Source: Quercus robur
Lineage: Eukaryota; Streptophyta; Magnoliopsida; Fagales; Fagaceae
Length of the DNA: 64,000 bases
Assembly (NCBI RefSeq): GCF_932294415.1
Contig: NC_065535.1
Span: forward strand, 81,551,862 to 81,615,861
Direction: 5' to 3'
The position numbers and the translations under genes were made by a program. A model generated the notes under the pieces. That model made no database searches, had not been told where the DNA came from, and saw only the letters and a list, made by a program, of their open reading frames with translations. This document shows, in pieces, positions 32,583 to 45,677 of the stretch (its first letter is position 1; every line of letters begins with the position of its first letter).

Positions 32583-33979
32583 GGGGTAACTACACATAAA
32601 CTACTTGTGGTTTGGGCGAAAATCACTTTGCCTACCCGTGGTTTGAAAAGTGTCACTTAACCCACCTGAGGTATGTTTCGTTTGTTTTCCGTAACTCACC
32701 TCTGTTAAAATCTGGGGTAAATAGGTATTTTTGCTCAAATTTTATGTTTCTCTCTCCTCCCAAAACAAAAAAATAGCACAAAAATACAAGAGAAATAAGA
32801 TCAAAAAATGGTATTTGTTTCTCTCTCCATTCACACAAATTTTGAATATGAAAAACATACCCAAAAAAATAAAACCCAGATTAACCTACACAAGATCACC
32901 GACTTAATGACTCAGATTATGTGAATAGAGTCATGGATATATACCCACAGACAAACTGACCCAACTCCCCTACCCAAACGTGTTCCTCCACTTGCCGCCG
33001 ACCCTCACTCTCTCTTCAGTTCCTCACTCTCGCCAACTTAAGCCGTGGGTTTCACCGTGTTCATTGTGGGTTTCGGGTTTAATGGTTTGTGGGTTTGATG
33101 GTGGTGGATTTTGGCAATGGTAGTGGGTTTGTGGTAGTGGATTTTGGTTGGTTTTGTGGTGGATTGTGGGTCAATGGTGGTGTGGCTGGATTTTGTCTGG
33201 GTTTTGTGGTAGCTGGGTTGCTAGATTTCACTGCCATGCCTCCCCTCTTTGGGTGGATCGTGGTCGTGGTTTAATGGGTTTTGTTTTTTATTTTGTTTTT
33301 GATGCATGTGTGGATCATGGTCGTAGTCTGGGTTGCTCGATTTTGTTTTTGATTTTTTTCTTGTTAATGGGTTTGGTAGTGGATCGTGGTTGGGTTCGTG
33401 GTGGTCGATCGGTGGTTGATGGTAGCTGAGTTTTTTATGGTGGATCATGGATGGTGGCAAATTGGTGATTGATGGTTGCTAGGTTTGTGGTGGTGGATCG
33501 TGGCTAGTGGCAAATCGATGGTGGGTTTTGTCGTGGGTTGGTTGTGAGTTGGTGGTTGGGTTGGTTTGACACAACAATGAGTGGTGGTGATGGTGGTGGT
33601 GTCGTGAGGGGCTGCGGGTCAAAGAGAGGGAAGAGAGGGTGTTATTTTTTTTATGTTATTGTATTGAAAGCTAAAATTTGTGTAGATTTTTTTTTTTTTT
33701 TTGGTATGTTCTTCATGTTCAAAATTTGTGCGAATGGAGAGACAAACAAATACCACTTTTTGATCTTGTTTTTCTTGCATTTTTGTGCTATTTTTTGTTT
33801 TGGGAGGAGAGAGACATAAAATTTGAGCAAAAATACCTATTTACCTCTGGTTTTAATAGAGGTGGGTTACGGAAAACAAACGAAACATACCTCAGGTGAG
33901 TTAAGTGACATTTTTCAAACCAAGGGTAGGCAAAGTGATTTTCGCCTAAACCACAAGTGGGTTATGTGTAATTACCCTT
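32583..33979. mobile_element. Mutator-like non-autonomous element with about 270-bp TIRs
   Basis: The left end GGGTAACTACACATAAAC mirrors the right end (inverted GGGTAATTACACATAACC). The arms stay similar for roughly 270 bp, including GGCGAAAATCACTTTGCC and GTTTCGTTTGTTTTCCGTAA. The centre (about 32980-33650) is TGG-rich low-complexity sequence (GGTTTGTGG, GGTGGTGG). No transposase. Long TIRs suggest the MULE superfamily; the target duplication is unclear. Confidence 0.7.
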
Positions 33980-35972
33980 AAAATTATAATGTGTACATTA
34001 ATCTGTGTGTACTAAACACAACTAAGATGACAACATATGATGGGTGGTGCGAGCATCTTTTGAGTTTGGACTTGCGGTGCATGGTTGAGTAATGAAAAGT
34101 GAGATTTCTTTTAGCACGTTCGTGGAACTGAAAATTGTAAAGTAGAAGAGATTTGGCATTTTCTTTATGGATTTGAAAACGGTAGCTAAATCAAAGATTA
34201 CATCATTATTAAGGGCAAGGATAATAGTGATGGAGCACCTCCAACCACAATCTATATAATATTGTGGGATTTGAGAGCATTTCCAGATCAAATATATTAG
34301 CCTCGACAACAAGTTGATTTCCACAGCAACATTGCCGCAGCTCATAGGTTGCATAAATTGTCCAGCCAAAAAAATATGATTAACAAATTGATTTGGTGGA
34401 CCTGAATGCTCTTACAACTTCTGAAGAGTCACCTCCATCGATCTCCATATGTATTATATAATTAATCTTTTGTCCTTAGCTAATTTCATTTCATTTCCTC
34501 GAAGGCAGACGTACAGTACTTTAGTATTACTAATGATACTAAACTATAATACATGGAGCACATAATGGTACTGTATATATTAGTGAAATGCAGTGTACAA
34601 TAAATCACAACATTCTTGTGTCTTCGGCTAATTAATTAGTGATTATATAATAGTCTCTGTGGTTGGAACTTGGCCATGGCATTCCAGTTCACTATTGGCT
34701 AAACGCAAGACTTAAAGTAATGTTACTTTTAGAGTTGTGTCACTTCTTTAATTTTGGAGTTAGCCATTTGCTTTAGTTCAAGTGTCCATGCAGAGCAGCC
34801 ACTTCAGTCTTTCATTTTAGTTTACACAATTAATTCATTAAAAGCAAAGTGCGTCCATGCTCCATAAGCAATAGATACCTATTAGTCTATTACTAGCCAT
34901 GTCAATAGAGTGGATTTTAGAGATCTGATCTGAAATTGTTTGTGAAATTATAGAGAGTTTATTGAGTTGTTATTATATGTAGTAAGATACTAAGATGTAT
35001 TGAGTTTTAAGTAAAATATTGATATAATAAACTTTTATTGGATAGTGTAAACCATAATTTTTGCACTACATTCTTATCATATTTTTACATATTAGATTAT
35101 ATTCTCTATATAGGCCTAGTAAATGCAAAATAGCTAATACAACATCAATATTGGTATCTCTTTGACTCTTAACGATCTCAAAAAAGGTATCCATAATTTG
35201 GCAATTGATACCCTCTTCTCCAAACTTAAGAGTAAAAAAAAATGTAACTCAATTGACACTTCCTAGTATTTCTAGTGAAAACATTCAAAATTCAAATATT
35301 TCTTTTACCTCAACTATCTATATATGTATAAATAAATAAAAATGTATGGAAAAATTATAAAATAAAAAGAACAAATCTTGTACTTCATATTATAAAGAAG
35401 GGTTTTAGAAAAAAAAAAATCGCATGCTATTCTAGAGTGAGTTTTTAACTTGATTCAAGCTCAGATTTCAAAATTTTGTTATATGCTCTAAGTTGCTTAC
35501 TAGATACTATACTAGGAAAACATTACTCTAGAGGTTACATATACATACAATAAAACAGAAGAAAAGATATAGACACAACTTCTGCACACAATTTTTGCCA
35601 ACACTTTAATATGACATATTGTGAAGTGAAGCAAAAAAAGTGATGAGTTTAATTGAAAAACTCATAAAATAGTCGCCTATGACATCTCCTAATCAAAAAT
35701 AAATATTGTTTAGTTGAGTGCTTTCTTACATGATTATTAAGATGTAATTTTTGAAAACATTCAACCAAACAACATTTTTTAATGGTTCCCATAAGATTTT
35801 GTTTTGGGTAATTACTAATATTCACACACTTTTGCGCACAAAGAACATACACTTACTTTTTTTACACTGAATTCATAACTTGAAATCATGATTTCTAAAG
35901 TAACAATAGTATGTGTGAAATAAACTCATTATTTTGTTTTTAAGTGGTGGAAACACTTACAAAAAGGCAAAG
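33980..35972. other. Right arm of the segmental duplication, non-coding
   Basis: Matches about 17290-18560 in direct orientation: GTAAAGTAGAAGA, AAAGATTACATCATTAT, GAGTCACCTCC, CCATGGCATT, GCATGCTATTCTAGAGTGAGTT and others. No gene seen in either arm over this interval. Confidence 0.55.
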
Positions 35973-36120
35973 GGCCCATTTGGTACATGTATTTAAAAAC
36001 TGAAAATTGTTGTTTGAAAATATTTGTAGAAATACGTGTGGGTGAAAAAGTGTGTGAAAATACGTGTAATATTGTTTAAAAACTGAAAATTATTATTTGA
36101 AAACACAAACCAAACAACCC
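35973..36120. mobile_element. Short MITE (GGCCCATTTGGTAC ends)
   Basis: Starts GGCCCATTTGGTACATG and ends CACAAACCAAACAACCC. The interior TTTAAAAACTGAAAATTGTT/ATTGTTTAAAAACTGAAAATT is doubled around ACGTGTGGGTGAAAAAGTG. Confidence 0.6.
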
Positions 36121-36211
36121 TAAACATCATCATACTATATAATTTAAAAATAGATAAAATTTATGTATAGTTATGTCCTCTCAGTCTCCACGTTGGTCAC
36201 TCACTCACCTT

Positions 36212-37200
36212 AGAGCATTAGCGTCAGGAAATGCTACTCTATCCCATTTTACCATTTCAAAAAGTTACTTTACCAGTTATACTATACTATTTTACAACAC
36301 ACCCAACATCCCAAAATTCTATTTTGCCATACTACACATTAAAATAATATACCTACATAATAAAATATAAATTTCGTTTTTTTTTTTTTTTCAATTTTTT
36401 CCTCCACCTCCCCTCAACCTCTATCACCGCAACTCCACTGTCCAGTCACCACCACCGCGCCTCCACCATGCCCACCACGCCACCACTGCCCACCAAAATC
36501 CCACCGGAACAAAAACCCATATTAAAAAAAAAAAAAAAAAACCCATTGGAAAGGCAGAACCCAGAAGAACCAGTCAACCATGCGGTGACCCACGCCGATC
36601 TCCATCAAACCTATCACCGTGACCCACGCCGATCTCGCCATGACCTCGTTGGATCCAAACACTGACAATTTCCAACGACCAACAACCCACTTCAGCCATA
36701 ACCCAACCACGACCCAAACACTGAACCCAATCACGACCAACGACCCAAACACTGGACCCAACCACGACCCACAACCCCTTTAAGCACCGATCACAGCAAA
36801 AAAAAAAAAAAAAAAAAAAACCCACAAAACCCGTCGGATCGTAACCCACCAGAAAAAATGAGCCACTGTGATGTGTGATGTTGATGTTGGAAGGAGAATG
36901 GTGTTTGGGTCTGAAGAGAGGAGAGAGCAGATGGAGAAATAGAGAAGGAAGAGAGAGAAGAGAACTGAAATAATGAGATAGAGAAGAGATAAATTTCGGG
37001 GGAAAAAGGTAAATAATTTTTTTTTTTTTTTTTTAGAATACTGCTACAGTACAATTCTAACTTTGGAATTATACTGTAGCAGTATTGCAAAAAAATTTGC
37101 AATAGTTGGGTTTACCATTCTCTGATGCAAAGCATTTTGAGGCTTAAAATGCCAAATTGCCCTTAGATTTGGCATTAGCATTCTCCAATGCTGATACTCT
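36212..37200. mobile_element. Non-autonomous TIR element, AGAGCATT family, about 1 kb
   Basis: Left AGAGCATTAGCGTCAGGAAATGC against inverted right AGAGTATCAGCATTGGAGAATGC. Subterminal CATTTTACCATTTCAAAA as in 23629-24734. Interior CCACCACC/CCCAACCACGACCCA-rich, then GA-rich, then an inverted pair around CTGCTACAGTA/TACTGTAGCAG (37045-37085). Open frames in it are low complexity. Confidence 0.65.
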
Positions 37201-37380
37201 TAGGCTAAACATTAGACTTCTAAATTAAATTCACACATGGTTACATTAACTAATAAAACACAACATTATTATTGTCTTTTTTTTTTTTTTTTTTTTCTGA
37301 ATCATTATTATCTTTTTTAAAGACAATTAAATTCAATAAAACTATATATTTTAATTAAATTAAGAAATTTAATATGCACT

Positions 37381-37434
37381 AAGTTTTAGACACGCTTGTT
37401 CCTCAAAAAAAAAAAAAAAAAAAGTTTTAGACAC
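37381..37434. repeat. Tail-only retroposon scar
   Basis: Thirteen-bp copies of AAGTTTTAGACAC flank GCTTGTTCCTC(A)n. Confidence 0.6.
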
Positions 37435-37599
37435 TTGGGCCTCACAACACTGAACACAGTCACTCCGCCAGTTTCAACCAACACAAACCAATCATTTTCT
37501 TTTGGCTAAGATTCACACTCCCGTAGCCAGAAAAGCAAGTAGAGTAGTACACAAACTAGTGCTAGAGTGCTACACCATTTGAATTTTGAACCCAAACAA

Positions 37600-40500
37600 A
37601 TGGCCAACACCCAACTCTCCCACCACAATTTCCGTCCAATCCCCGCCGTGCATGTCACCTCCCACCGACTGAGCCCCACCAAACCCACCACCACCAGGCT
37701 TCCCCTCCAATATTTCAAAAACAAAAGCTCGACTCTTAAACTTAAAGCTGACCAAAAACACATCAAGTGGGCCATTGGGCTAAGCCTTGTGGACCAAAGC
37801 CCGCCAAAATCAACGGTCGACGTGGAACGGTTAGTGAGTTTTTTGTACGATGATCTTCCACATCTCTTTGATGATCAGGGTATTGATCGGACGGCGTACG
37901 ATGAGGTTGTGAAATTCAGGGACCCAATCACCAAGCATGACACTATAAGTGGGTACTTGTTTAACATAACTCTCTTGAAGACACTATTCAGGCCTGAGTT
38001 CCAGTTGCACTGGGTCAAACAGGTTTGCTTTACTATGATTTCTGTTATAATTTATGATTTAAAATATATATATATATATATATATATATAAGTTAGTGGG
38101 TGCTTTGACTTAATGGGATTTGCACGTAAAGAATTATATGAGTACTTTTGTAGTGCAGACAACAATGAAGATGATGTAGCCTGAATTCTGACCTGAATTC
38201 TGACTACGTTAATTCATAATTTTGAATGTGATTCAATGATTTAATAACGATTTGGTGTGTCTCTCATTATGTAATGCAATAAAGTACCATGATGTTGACT
38301 ACAAACCCGTAACGTTGGCTACCTAAGTTCGGGAGACTTCTTTAATTTGATGTTATTGGAGTTAGAATTGTTTGTTTATAGCACAATGCTTTGCAATTAT
38401 AATAATGTGTATAACTGGTTTTATGAATCTTTGTCTGTTTCAATATTAGTTTTTAATTCACTCTTTTTTTATGCTTTCTTTTTGGCAGTTTGTATGATTG
38501 CGAGTGAGCCATTACTTCTTGTTTTTTAATGCTGACGATTTTCTCTTGATATTAGAATTGCTTTTTTCTTCAGATTCTTTGGCACTATGCATTTGTAAGA
38601 AGAAATTACCTTTCTGTTTTTTAATCCCACTCCCCTCCACCCCCAAATCGATTTGCATTTTTTGTTTTTGTGTTTGATCTAGTAATGGTCACCAATTGAT
38701 TAATTTTACATTGAATTAAGTCCTTATGTTTTCTCACAACAACCAAGTAATCAAATGAAACTTCTTTTTTTCATATAGACTTCAAGAATCATTATAGTTA
38801 CAGATGCAACATATGACTCGGTCAATTACTCTGCTTAGGCATAACCATTTTGTGCATTTTCAAGGAGTTAGTTTAGTATGATATTGAATGGTGACAGTAA
38901 CTTCCAGTAGGAGATCACATTACGAAATTACTATAGAGACAGGACTGATTGAGTTGCTATAGACAGGACCTTATGAAATTACTACAAGGTGGACTATGAT
39001 CATGAAGTTTATCCTTCTGCCATGGAACCCAGAATTGGTCTTTACAGGAACCTCTATCATGGGCATCAACCCAGAGACTGGAAAGTTTTGCAGCCATGTG
39101 GTAAGGTTCATTTGTCTTACCAGATGAGAGAAGGACAGAATATACGGCACATAAAAAATGTTAGTAATAATAATATTCTTGTAAACTGTAGGATTTTTGG
39201 GATTCCATAAAGAAAAATGACTACTTTTCTCTAGAAGGTTTGTTGGATGTTTTAAAGCAGGTACTGGCACTATCATTACTTGAAATGACATGAGATGATC
39301 ATCTTTGTGTTTGTGTAATTTAATGCCCCTTCTGATGTGGAGATTGGAACTCTTGCAGCTGCGGATATACAAGACTCCAGACTTGGAATCACCCAAGTAT
39401 CAGATACTGAAAAGAACTGCTAACTACGAGGTTTCTCCATCTTTTCTTAAAGAAATTGTTTCTGCATCTAGTCATTTACTAACTTATGCCTCTGCTGCTA
39501 CTGTATTGATTTTCACTATGCGGAACATTACACCTGGTTTATTATAGTTCTTTCCTTAAAGATGACTGTTGTAAACTAGTAAATACTGGGAAATGACTCA
39601 TGATATCAGTGTTTACAATGATATTAATGAGCTCACCATATATGTGGCTTATCATATTTGCAGGAATGTCCAGAAACTATATGAGTTTACTAGATTTTCA
39701 AATGATTCTACAGGTGAGAAAGTACACACCATTTCTAGTGGTAGAAGCAAATGGAGACAAATTAGCTGGGTCAACTGGCTTTAATGATGTTACTGGGTGA
39801 GTGTCTTTAAGAATCCAATTCAGTTTATTGTGTTGTTGCTCTCTTGGATAATACAGATGATAATTCGTCTCTCTAGGTACATATTTGGTAAGAATTCCAG
39901 ATCAGAGAAGATACCAATGACTACTCCTGTTTTCACACAGGCATTTGATGCTGAACTTTCCAAAGTATCCATCCAAGTTGTTCTTCCATTGGAGAAAGAT
40001 ATAAGCAGGTGAGGCTCATCACTTTTATTGGACTCTAAATACCAAAGAAAAAAATGTATAGATTTAGGTATCTGAAGTTGTGTTAAAACAATGCAACTGG
40101 ATGCATTTGATTAGTTAGACAAGTGCAAAAAGATATGATCATTTCAAAACTATTTCATTAAATCTATTCAATAATGTAAGCAGATCAGCACTAAACATGT
40201 ATATCTGCCAGTTTACCAGATCCTAATCAAGAAACAACTAGCTTGAGAAAGGTGGAAGGAGGTATTGCTGCAGTTTTGAAGTTCAGTGGAAGAGCTACAG
40301 AAGATATTGTTCGAGAGAAAGAAAAAGCACTTCGCTCTTCTCTTATAAATGATGGCCTCAAACCTAAGACAGGTTGTTTGTTTGCACGATACAATGATCC
40401 AGGCCGAACACGGAGCTTTGTAATGGTATGATATGGTATCCGTACATTACTTCCTCTATTTTGTCCTGATATATTATTTAAAAATGATTCCAACCATTTA

Positions 40501-41739
40501 GATAACCTGAAATATGATTATTGAGTTACATTAACATTAGTGTCGCATGGAGAAAACTTAATAAAGAAGCACAATTGAGAAACTAGGTGGGGGGCAAGGG
40601 GCTAGAATGGTAGTAGTGAGATTCAAAAAAGAGAAGAAAAAAATCATTTCCCTCATCTATTTGGAAACCAAGCATAGTGTAAGGAAGAAACCTTATAATA
40701 TATAAAGACCATCATAAGAGCATTAATTCTAATAGAAGAAAATGCCTGTCCATTTGAAGCTCACATTTCTTCCAAGAATGAAGCTTCATAGAAGCCATCC
40801 ATCCACCCAAGGAACTTAAAATGGATGTGAGCTCCTGTCAGCTACTTGAATGAAATATTAGTTCAAATTAAGAAGTCTGGATATTGGTTATAGCTATGAT
40901 ATCTACAAATTGAGCATTCCTAACTCTTTTATACTCAATTATTGAGGGACGAAATAGAAGTGTAGAATAAAGACAAATATAGATGAATTCATGTGTTAAC
41001 TCAACTTCATTATCTTTGTTTCAAGAACAAAGGAAAAACTAGTGCTGATATCCACTTACCATATTGTTTATATTGGAATTCTGAATCTCCTATGCTAGTG
41101 ATCTTCATAGCTACATTCTTTTGATTCATTTTTCTAAGCGTAGTAGGCTTGATCTTATTCTTTTCTGTATATACCACGGGCCAGTTTTTCTGCTATATGT
41201 TTCATTTGATGCAAATTAACATTCAACCAAATAAAAGACTAGTCAATTATTCTTCCATGCAAATATTGTTACCTCCGATGTTTATCATGATGTCAGATAG
41301 AGAAGTCAGTTTTGATTTGCTGCTCCTGGGCATGAGCATAAACTGCTTAGCCCATCAGGGGTGAATGCCTTGGATTATCCTACAACTGGTTTTGGCAGAT
41401 AGGATCAGTTTTCTATAGGTTTTACTGGCTAGAGGTGAGTCCAAAGGACTTTTCTCTAGAAAGGTTCCTTGCGTTATTAAAAAAAAAAAAAAAAAAAAGC
41501 CAGCTTTGCTTTGCCCGCTAGTCTGTTAAACCAGCTATGTTAATGCCACGGCTAGTTTTATAAAATTGTCTTCTTTAACATTTACCTGTTTCTTACAGCT
41601 ATGAAAAATGATTACTCAGTTTTTGTGTTTTTCCCAATTCCCATACCAATTATTGACTATTTTCTGTAATTTTTGGTGTTCGGTTGCATTGAAGAGAAAT
41701 GAGGTGCTAATATGGCTTGAGGAGTTCTCTTTGGATTAG
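37600..41739 (+). CDS. SOUL heme-binding family protein with DUF2358, copy A (eight exons)
   Basis: Exons read by frame, splice site and comparison with copy B: 37600-38022, 38963-39100, 39192-39260, 39359-39430, 39714-39796, 39877-40008, 40212-40425, 41695-41739. They join to 391 residues without a stop, and every intron is GT-AG. The N-terminus is basic, Ser/Thr/Pro-rich and transit-peptide-like (about 1-45). DUF2358 follows (about 60-205, with YDDLPHLFDDQGIDRTAYD and FRDPIT). The SOUL domain starts near 212 (YKTPDLESPKYQILKRTANYE) and includes YIFGKNSRSEKIPMTTPVF. This architecture is that of Arabidopsis At5g20140 (HBP5), a plastid heme-binding protein. SOUL proteins bind heme or other tetrapyrroles; catalysis is not established. 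The upstream start at 37567 is GTG and is rejected for the ATG at 37600. The tandem copy B at 47312 is intact too. Confidence 0.88.
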
Positions 41740-42544
41740 TGCGTTAAACGTGGCCACCCCTTTGACCTGCACTTCAGGTTGATCATTCTTGCGCATGAAT
41801 TTATCTGGGTGAATTGTAATGAACGAAACAATTTAGGCTTAGCTTAACATTATAGTTACCCTTTGGTGAATAGACATTGATCATCCAGGATATAGTAAAG
41901 AAATGTAATCAGCAACCACAGTGTTTTGAATCTTATCTTTGGGTACATTATGATCCCAGTTTTCCATTTACTATCTGATGAAATAGTCACTGTTGTAATT
42001 CCCTCTAAGATCTGCCAGTTCCCAAACCATGGCAGTGTTCTCTATCGCTAGGTGTTACTTAAAAGGTTCTAATTTTTCTTACATTATGAATTGGATACGC
42101 TGTATCATTATTGGACACTAAAAACCAAATATGTCCACAATCACTGTATTATCCCCCCAACTCCAAAGTCCAACCTACCCCTTCTTTTATTGGTAGGATT
42201 ATTGATGAAAATCACATTTCTTTTCTCTGTGGAGTTGAAAATATGTGTTGCTTTTAATTTTGAGCTTGACTTTGTTGTATCCTTTAGCATGCAGCTAATG
42301 CCTACACACCACACCTACAATCATACCCAATTGATTTAGATAGGGGCAACTAAAAATAATGTTTTTATTTTCTACAAAAATGTTCCAACATCTTCCGGTG
42401 TCGAATGAATACTCTAATATCTGGCACATTTGGCATATGAATTGTGAAGTTTTGCCAAAATTTTCAAGCTTTCCAGGATTCCACTTTATAAATTGTGGTT
42501 CCTCTCCGAACATTCTATCTTTCCTTCAAAGTAAAATACTATAT

Positions 42545-42640
42545 GCAGATGTTTGGATGGATTTTTTTTTTTTTTTAACCAGAAGGTCTTAGTTAAAAAA
42601 AAAAAAAAAAAAAAAAAAAACCCAAATGAGTTACCAAACT
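42545..42640. repeat. Poly(T) and poly(A) runs downstream of SOUL copy A
   Basis: T-run and A-run about 30 bp apart with an AACCAGAAGGTCTTAGTTAA spacer. Copy B has the same spacer with shorter runs near 55470-55530. Overlapping open frames are Phe/Lys homopolymer artefacts. Confidence 0.7.
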
Positions 42641-43373
42641 CGACTTGCACTGACTTATTTGTATTTAAAAAAAATAATAATAGCAAAAATGATGGCTTTA
42701 AAAAATTGTATATAGATAAAAATCTTACATTTCAATTGACATTTTCCAAAGTTTCCAATTGATTCTAAAAAATAAAAAGTTGTACATAAAATTTTTTTAG
42801 GAAAATAATTAAATGCAGAATAGTTTCTCTCTCTCTCTCTCTTCTTTTAGCACATGGACTCATTGACTCTCAGAGGAATTTTCTTGCAGCCATATGGGAA
42901 GAATGAGATTCACACTTCATGAACTCTGAAAATGATAACAAGGATTAGCTTTTTAAAAAGTGGGCCAAATTTACAATAAATAATTCCAAACTTTAGCAAT
43001 AACACTTTTAATGCAATATTCCAATTTTTAATTGATATAATGAATTAACATAAATTTTTACACTTCTTTTTAAAAATACATCCAATACCTACTTCTTTTC
43101 AGAAATAAAAGTTGACAAAAATAATTAAATAAAAATTAGATATTAATTGAATTACATATTCAAAATACGAAATACAACGTGCTTATTATGTCAATTTTGG
43201 TTAATTTTACACCTAAAAAATCTTTTTTAGTTTGGTTACCAAACCGGTGTAATAATTTTAAAGTGATTTATCATTATAGTTTGTTATACATTTTCTAAGC
43301 ACTAAAATGATTTTCCGTTAAAACTATTTAATGCAAATATTCTATAGCTTAAGCTCTACATAAACTGCATTTC

Positions 43374-43429
43374 AACAATCTCAAACTAGTTCATTCTCAA
43401 AAAAAAAAAAAAAAACAATCTCAAACTAG
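43374..43429. repeat. Tail-only retroposon scar with empty site in copy B
   Basis: Copies of AACAATCTCAAACTAG flank TTCATTCTC(A)n. At the paralogous place (56870-56886) copy B has the uninterrupted target once. Confidence 0.75.
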
Positions 43430-43451
43430 CAAGTCTATCTTTAGGTTTAAG

Positions 43452-43505
43452 TACTCATTCATTTACCTCTAAAAAAAAAAAAAAAAAAAAATACTCGTTC
43501 ATTTA
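43452..43505. repeat. Tail-only retroposon scar with empty site in copy B
   Basis: Copies of TACTCRTTCATTTA (one mismatch) flank CCTCT(A)n. Copy B near 56907-56922 has the target once. Confidence 0.7.
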
Positions 43506-43805
43506 TTACCTATGCTGTGAAACAAGATATGACTTATTGTTCATTTATTCTTTCATTCATTATCTATGCCAGAGTTTTGACAATATACCATTTTTTTTTT
43601 GCTTACACCTTATATTCAATAATAGGAGCAATATCCCTCTTTTTTTTCCTTTTTTCTTTTTTTTTAATAATTCGATAGTTACAATAAAGAAAGATATTTG
43701 AATCTTTGATATCTTCGCCATTATTACTAAGAAGTGTCATTTGAACTACAGAGTTCTAGACAAACATAACGTCTTTTGGTTATAGTTGACATAAGAGGTT
43801 AAAAT

Positions 43806-45669
43806 GGGTTTGGCTCAATGTTATGAATTCTGTTCTGTTCCGGCCGGAACGGATGGAATTTTTCGTACCAGTATGCAAACCGAAACGGGAATAGCCTCTG
43901 TTCCACTTCAAATCAAATTTCAGCCAATTTCAACTAGTTTCAGGCATTCTAGTCATTTCCGAGCAATTTTGGCCGAAATGTAATTTTCATCCGGAATGAG
44001 TTTTGCCCTTTTTTTTTCTTTTTTTTTCCCCTTCTTCAACCTAAGGATATTTTTCACCATTACATGCAAAAACGTTTTGAGTTCCACAAATTCTATTCTA
44101 CCTCACAGCATCAAATACAACCCAAAAATCCACAACAATGAAGTGATGAACACAGAGAGAGAGAGGTAAAAACCCAAAGGTGAACTTGGATCATTCTTTG
44201 AGTCTGAGGTAGATTACTCATGAAACTTCAACCTTCACATATTTGCAATTTTGCAGCACAAAGAGAGTGGCAGAAAAAGTCTTGCGACAAAGAGAGTGCT
44301 ACGAGTTAAAAGTTAAAAACTCAGACTCAAAGTAAAGGAATTTTTTTTTTCTTTTAACATTATTTTTTAAATATTTTAGTTAGTTGTCAGGTTTGCAACC
44401 TATACAACAAACTAGCATCTCAAGACTCTAAAACTCGAGTTCAGATCTGAACTCGAGTTTCTAAGACTTGAATTGCATGTGATGGCAGGATGAGGTGGAA
44501 AAAACCCACGTGGGAATCAAGTATTTGAAACTCGAGTTCCCATTCTTCTTCCACATCTGAGTCTTCCTCTTCCTTAATTCTTTTCTTCTTCCTTCCACAT
44601 CTGAGTCTTCCTTTCAGATTTGAGTCTTCTTCTTCCTGCCTGATCTGGTCCTTTGTTCTCGATCTGGTCCTTTGTTCCTCTTCTTCTTCTTCTTCTTCTT
44701 GATCTGTTCCTTTGTTCTTTGCCTCTGTCCCTCTATTCTTTGTTCCTGCCCGATCTTATTTGTTTTGGTCTGTTTCACTATAGAAATTGAGTCTTGTAGA
44801 CTCGAATTTACTTTTTACAAACTCGAGTTTATAAGACTCGAGATCTATGTGGCAAAAAGTACCCAAATCAACAAGTAGAATTCGAATATTTGAAACTCAA
44901 TATTTAGATTGAAATCAAGCCTCTAAAACTCGAGATGCTAGTTTACAGTATTGTTCCTCACTCATATCAACTTATTATATTCTTTCCCTCATTAATACTG
45001 CAAATTCCCTCCAAAGTAAAGGGTTTAGACGCTAGGACTTGGGTAAAGTAGTTGGGGTTAGGTGGGGTAGGTGGAATCTTTTAAATGGGAAAGCAAGCAA
45101 ATGATGCCACGTTTTTTTTTTTCCCTACCAAATAGTGCCACATAACTAAAAGTCTAACATGTGCTGACAATTAAAAATAGTACTACACTACTACTTGTTT
45201 AGAAGAAAAAAAAATACACATTGTTCTTAAAAAAGGCACCCAATTAATAGTATATAAATAATATTTAAAAAATGAATAATCAACTCATTATTTGCTTATT
45301 TGTGGTTACTTTGGTAATTAATTAATTACTTATTATTATCTTTTTAAAAATTTATTGAAAGATATATATATATATATATATATAGAAATTTGAAACAACT
45401 TGAAATGGTATGCTGAAATAGACCGGTATTAAAATATTCTGTTTCAATGGACAAACTGAAATGGGTTTCGAAATGGTATTCATAACATTAATTTGGCTTA
45501 TCTCTAGTACTTTTTTAACTGAAATCTACTTTTATTTTAATGAGAAACTACCACATCATCCACTAACTAAATAAAATGTGAAAATTAAAACCCACTATCA
45601 CTTGTCGTTATATATTTAAAACAAAATGACATATCCAATTAAAAAAGTACTAGAGATAAACCAAAACCA
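43806..45669. mobile_element. MITE with two further elements nested in it
   Basis: The outer MITE is flanked by GTTAAAAT (43798-43805, 45670-45677). Ends are GGGTTTGGCT|TATCTCTAGTAC and, inverted, TGGTTTTGGTTTATCTCTAGTAC, each followed by TTTTTTAA. After 10 bases it is interrupted by a 1.7-kb TIR element (43816-45491). Without that insertion it would be about 190 bp. SOUL copy B lacks the whole insertion (near 57335), so it postdates the tandem duplication. Confidence 0.72.
43816..45491. mobile_element. TIR element (AATGTTATGAAT ends) nested in a MITE
   Basis: The left end CAATGTTATGAATTC pairs with the right end (inverted AATGTTATGAATACC). TTTGGCT flanks both sides. The interior holds a third TIR unit (about 44404-44949) with AAACTAGCATCTC ends and many AAACTCGAG repeats, among them a perfect 30-bp palindrome at 44431-44460 centred on AGATCT. 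No transposase frame. Confidence 0.65.
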
Positions 45670-45677
45670 GTTAAAAT

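Noticed and set aside
33089-33460. Gly/Val-rich frames
   Set aside because: Interior of the long-TIR element; low complexity, no supporting homology.
34022-34369. 115-residue minus-strand frame
   Set aside because: Lies in the non-coding part of the segmental duplication; the left arm near 17300-17650 has no equivalent frame.
36468-37102. Overlapping frames in the AGAGCATT element
   Set aside because: Same low-complexity core, with poly-Lys/Phe from A/T runs.
38971-39396. 141-residue minus-strand frame, also at 50468-50893
   Set aside because: Antisense shadow of SOUL exons 2-4. It is conserved only because those exons are.
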